Assembly: GCA_963854835.1 (NCBI GenBank)
Contig: OY978530.1
Span: 30,109,195-30,173,194 of the forward strand
DNA from: Megamerina dolium
Lineage: Eukaryota; Arthropoda; Insecta; Diptera; Megamerinidae
Reading direction: 5' to 3'
Length of the DNA: 64,000 nt
Part shown: piece by piece, positions 60,372 to 64,000 of the stretch
Position numbering within the stretch: position 1 is the first letter of the stretch
Layout: each line of letters begins with the position of its first letter
Translations under genes and position numbers: made by a program
The notes under the pieces: generated by a model
What the model saw: the letters and a program-made list of their open reading frames with translations, nothing else
Database searches by the model: none
Told to the model about the DNA's origin: nothing

Positions 60372-61142
60372 ATGGAATGGGGCGACATCGAATATCGTAT
60401 TATTGTAGTTGGCCTACTAAAATGCAATATGGGAAAAGGCGATATCTTTTAGACGTTGTGACCGCTTGGAATCACTAGCAATTTTCTGTATCGTGCTCTG
60501 AAGTTATTTGAGGGTACTGGTGGAGTACAAGACCATCAAAGATCCGGCCGTCCGCGCATTGTGAGAACTCTGAAAGCGATCAAAGCCGTGAAGAAACGAA
60601 TTGACGGAAAACCGCTGCGAAAACAGAAAATCTTGTCGCAGGAAATGCAAATTTCGCATAAATCTACGTCAATGAAGATTTGGGACTCAACGCGTACAAG
60701 CGACACACTAGAGGGAAAACGCAAGCGAAAAGCGAAAGCGTTACGCATCCTGTACACTCACAGAAAAATTTTGTTTGCTGAAGAAAAAATCCTCACCGTA
60801 GAAGAATCGTTCAATAAACAGAAATATCGTGTGTATGCTCGGTCAACCAGAGAAGCAACCCAACTCATCCCGAAGATCCCGCGGCACAAGGCAAAAATGG
60901 CTGTACAACTGTGGCTAAAAAACAACATTCCGGACTTCACATCAAGGAGTGATTAGCCAGCTGTTAGTCCAAATCTTAACCCGTTGGATTACAAGTTGAG
61001 GTCCGTATTAGATTGAGTCCCAACTATTGAGTTGGGACTCAATAGTTGAGTTACCCCATGCATAAAGTGAGTCTAGAGATCGATGAGTGGCCAGATCGAC
61101 TCAAGTCGTGCTGGAAGGCAAATGGAAGTCATTTCGAATAAG
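60372..61142 (+). pseudogene. Mariner-related (maT/mori, DD37D-like) transposase, deleted
   Basis: Start MEWGDIEYRIIVVGLL at 60372 is followed by a stop and frameshift. The frame then opens at 60561 for 131 codons: HQRSGRPRIVRTLKAIK (just before), KRIDGKPLRKQKILSQEM, ILFAEEKILTVEESFNKQ (first catalytic residue region; the usual TDEK reads AEEK), VYARSTREA. Then a jump to PRHKAKMAVQLWLKNNIPDF and SPNLNPLDYKL (third Asp). The segment with the second Asp is deleted. Terminal repeats were not identified. Confidence 0.72.
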
Positions 61143-61497
61143 TTGTTTATAGCCACTGAATAACCCAATAAAAAGAAAAAAAGTTTCTGGTTAGTTCGCT
61201 AATTTTTCCATATACACATATAGGTCGCGGTAAAGAAAAATGTATATAAAATATAAAAACCTCTCTATTGTATTGATAATTTTGTATTTTATAAAAGTGT
61301 ATGGCGCGTTCATAGGTGCTGGGGACGGCCATGAAAAGGCCGTTTGAAAATTGCATTCAGTTTTTTATACATTTATTTTAAATCGTAGAGAGAATATAAA
61401 ATCGGAACTAAATCATCTAGCAACACCAGAGATATTGCGTTATAAGTAAAACAGAAATTGGCAAACCTTGCCATTTTTCAAAACTTTGATCTAATAT
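61143..61497. other. Unassigned spacer
   Basis: 355 AT-rich bases with nothing recognised. Confidence 0.5.
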
Positions 61498-61510
61498 ATA
61501 TATACATATA

Positions 61511-61586
<76 letters not shown>
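61498..61586. repeat. (TA)n tract left of mariner
   Basis: About 89 bases of TA with CATA variants. It provides the TA target (61585-61586) of the mariner element that follows. Confidence 0.95.
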
Positions 61587-61587
<1 letters not shown>

Positions 61588-62792
61588 ATTCTGTCAAATA
61601 AGTACCCGGAAATTTGAAATAAAACACAAACAACTTACCAATCATCTAAATTTATTATATCCCCTTCAAAATAGGCTCAAAACTCTCAAAACGGGTTCCA
61701 CGAAGTGGTAATTTGAGTTTTGGAAACAGGAAAAAGTCACACCGGGCCATATCTGGAGAGTACGGTGGTTGTTCGATGATATTTGTTGAATTTTTGTTCA
61801 AAAACTCGTTCACAATGATCGCTTTGTGCGCTGGTGCATTATCGTGGTGCAAAATCCAACTGTTGTTCCGCCACAAATCTGGTCTTTTGCGACGAACATT
61901 CTCTCTCAAACGTCTCATAACGCCAAGATAATATTCTTTATTGACGGTTTGGCCCTCCGGTAAGAATTCCGAATGAACAGCACTACGAATATCGAAGAAA
62001 ACGGTCAGCAACACCTTGATTTTCGATTTGTTTTGGCGCGGTTTTTTCGGTTTCGGCTCATTTTTGGCGCGCCATTCCGATGATTGTTGACTTGTTTGCA
62101 TGTCGTACTCGAAAACCCATGTCTCGTCACCAGTTATGATGCGTTCGATGAACGTTGGATCGGAATTTACGGGTTCAAGCATGTCTTCAGCCACCTTACT
62201 GCGATTCACTTTTTGAAGAAAATTCAGACCTTTTGGCACGAATCGCGCTGCGACTTTCCGCATACCCAAAACATCAACCAAAATATGACGAGCGGTCTCA
62301 TGAGACATGTTCATTTCTTGGGCTATCTCTCGCAAACTATAATGACGATTTTCGAGCACCATTTCCTTATTTTTTTCCACGTTTTCTTCAGTTGAAGAGG
62401 TCGAAGGCCGTCCTGAACGTGGCAAATCGTTCACTTCTTCTCGCCCCTCTTTGAACAATTTATACCAATCGTAAACTTGAGTTTTCGACATGGTTGAATC
62501 ACCAAATGTTTTTTTTCAACATTTCCAATGTTTTGGCACAAGAAATTTCGTTTGAAACACAAATTTTCACACAAACTCTTTGTTCGATATTTTTATCCAT
62601 AATAAAAATCGCAACGCACACAAAAGGTTGACTTGTTCCTAATGACGCCGTAACCAAACTAAATGACACATAGCAATAAAAATTCACAGAATAGTGGCTG
62701 ACAGTTGTGCCAACCTGGGAAAAAATTTTTTTGATATATTCTCAGAGGGAAAATTAAAAATGAGAATTTCCGGGTACTTATTTGACAGAATG
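61587..62792 (-). mobile_element. Mariner with perfect 28-bp inverted termini
   Basis: 1206 bp. The termini start CATTCTGTCAAATAAGTACC on both strands and match for 28 bases without mismatch. TA duplications lie at 61585-61586 and 62793-62794, inside TA microsatellites on both sides. The termini are in good shape for mobilisation in trans; the transposase gene has two lesions. Confidence 0.96.
61655..62600 (-). pseudogene. Mariner transposase, DD34D, nearly complete
   Basis: The true start is MDKNIEQRVCVKI at 62600. A run of eight A (62508-62515 on the plus strand as T) shifts the frame just before MSKTQVYDWYKLFKEG; seven would keep it. The main frame (62491-61655, 278 codons) has the HTH/linker (PRSGRPSTSS), ITGDETWVFEYD, HHDNAPAHKA and YSPDMARCDFFLFPKLK, so all three catalytic Asp are present with the DD34D spacing. 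After FESFE the sequence jumps, out of frame, to the natural C-terminal codons (YFEGDIINLDD), which implies a C-terminal deletion of a few dozen codons. Confidence 0.9.
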
Positions 62793-62802
62793 TATACCTA
62801 TA

Positions 62803-62826
62803 AATATATATATATATATATATATG

Positions 62827-62886
<60 letters not shown>
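62803..62886. repeat. (TA)n tract between mariner and BEL LTR
   Basis: About 84 bases of TA with a few CATA/TATG variants, continuing the target tract of the mariner. Confidence 0.95.
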
Positions 62887-62890
<4 letters not shown>

Positions 62891-63411
62891 TACACCAAAA
62901 CAGAAATGTAGCGCTCTTATTAACTTCATATTATTATTTCCATTGGGTTGGCAACCCACCAACTTGATGTTATATTTTCTCTATTTGCCGTTTTCTCTTG
63001 CTCTCGCCCTATCTTTTCTTCTTACCTTCTCCTTTTTTTTTGTTTAACTCCCATTCTGGTTCTACATCTTTTAAAAGGACAGTGCGCGGCCTCTTGTATT
63101 TTTTTTCATTTTTATATATTATAATTATTTTTCATTTTTCTCGATTTATTATTAAAATCACGATATTTATATTTCACTTGGTTAAGGCATTATTTAATGT
63201 ACAAGTAAAGTGAGTTTTCTGAAAATACCAATAAATAAACTCTAGTGGAAAGACTAAATTGCGTTTAAAGTGGATCCCTAAACAAAAGTGTGTGCATGTG
63301 TGCATAAAGAATAAACATATTTTATAGACATCATCATCAGCCACCACAAAAACCAGGCAAGGAACCTCACCAACGCGCGGCCCACCGGCAATATCCCCCT
63401 TCATCTCGACA
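62887..63411 (+). repeat. Probable 5' LTR of a second BEL element
   Basis: Begins TGTCTACACC right after the TA tract and ends CTCGACA, six bases before a PBS. It shares the start TGTCTA and a GGCAACCCA block with the BEL LTR at 46709. AATAAA at about 63230. Only one copy is in the window, so the edges are inferred. Confidence 0.7.
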
Positions 63412-63416
63412 TTTTT

Positions 63417-63434
63417 TGGTCCTTCGAGCCGGAT
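63417..63434 (+). other. Primer-binding site of second BEL element
   Basis: TGGTCCTTCGAGCCGGAT; the first 12 bases equal the PBS at 47305. Confidence 0.72.
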
Positions 63435-64000
63435 CGGCTCGCAACGTCGGTAAGAAAATCTTGCCACCCAAGGTATGTCATATTAATTTCCATACATATG
63501 TACATGTGTGTTTTTAAATAAAATAAAATATAAAAAAACAACCCGTAATAATTTAAACATATGATATTGTGTTTATTATTCTATATTTGCCTACATATAT
63601 CCCGCAAGACATATTCTTCAAATACATACACACACTTTTCTATATAAATACATAAGTGCATTTGTTGGAATTATATACAGCCTTTTTTTATGATTTCTCT
63701 GGCTATAATTCTTTCGCTGACGTCATAGTTGCTTCATATGGGAATTCCGTTCCTATTTCTAAGACATTCTGAAATCCCATAATTATTTATATACATGCCT
63801 ACATTCTTATATGCGTGTAACACACAAGGAAAAATTCCTCCCAAACATATTTGTATTTACATATATACATTCCGCTTGTATGTAAATACTACCGCCAAAA
63901 TTATTAGGCACCCATTTAAAAGAGTAAATAAATAAAACACAAACAAACACACATCCCAGTGCATATATTGTAGTGTGTATGCATATAAATAAATACAGAA
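63435..64000 (+). other. BEL-like leader, runs off the window
   Basis: AT-rich leader with no open frame; gag is expected beyond the window edge, by analogy with the 1.1-kb leader of the BEL at 46.7 kb. Confidence 0.5.

Noticed and set aside
61713..62454. Plus-strand frames across the mariner
   Set aside because: Antisense to a transposase with a complete catalytic triad.

Overview
The window looks like dense, AT-rich, repeat-filled chromatin of an insect, most likely a dipteran (a tephritid-like fly is my best guess). That rests on the mix of element families: a Jockey-clade LINE with PRE_C2HC/zinc-knuckle ORF1, RTE-type LINEs, BEL/Pao and Ty3/gypsy LTR elements, several mariner families, a tRNA-derived SINE, a P-superfamily element with a THAP domain, and many long (TA)n tracts. 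I found no convincing host single-copy gene. Almost every recognisable reading frame is a transposable-element protein, mostly broken.

Layout. 0-2.2 kb: 3' part of a Ty3/gypsy pol, intact but cut by the window edge. 4.3-5.7 kb: minus-strand Jockey LINE remains. 6.8-10.35 kb: decayed BEL element (gag, then pol) interrupted by a minus-strand LINE fragment that itself carries a SINE. 10.6-13.97 kb: minus-strand RTE LINE holding a 778-bp solo LTR. 15.07-16.92 kb: a short P-superfamily element with 31-bp inverted termini and a four-exon gene for a THAP plus coiled-coil protein without a catalytic core. 17-18.5 kb: Pao integrase scrap, TA repeats, SINE piece, mariner N-terminus. 18.55-30.77 kb: a second RTE copy split by a complete 9.3-kb gypsy element (LTRs, PBS, Gag, Pol, PPT, 4-bp target duplication). 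31.3-37.2 kb: a second, rearranged copy of the integrase to 3'-LTR part of that element plus its RTE flank. 36.6-43.1 kb and 44.1-58.4 kb: two copies of a cassette (decayed gypsy protease/RT, TA tract, ITm transposase scrap, mariner, SINE, decayed gypsy pol); only the second has an 8.4-kb BEL element, so the first preserves the empty target site. 58.5-64 kb: RTE 3' end, a mariner-like fragment, a mariner with perfect 28-bp inverted termini, and the 5' LTR and primer-binding site of another BEL element running off the window.

How it fits together. The window is best read as nested insertions followed by local tandem duplication. The same gypsy LTR sits at the same base of three RTE copies, inverted-repeat junctions mark two breakpoints, and a paired empty and filled site dates the BEL insertion after the cassette duplication. 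An assembly-induced duplication (unpurged haplotypes) is a real alternative. The most interesting single loci are the P-like element with a repressor-like truncated protein, and an extra GC-rich ORF behind the BEL integrase that repeats the triple zinc-finger layout of that element's own Gag.
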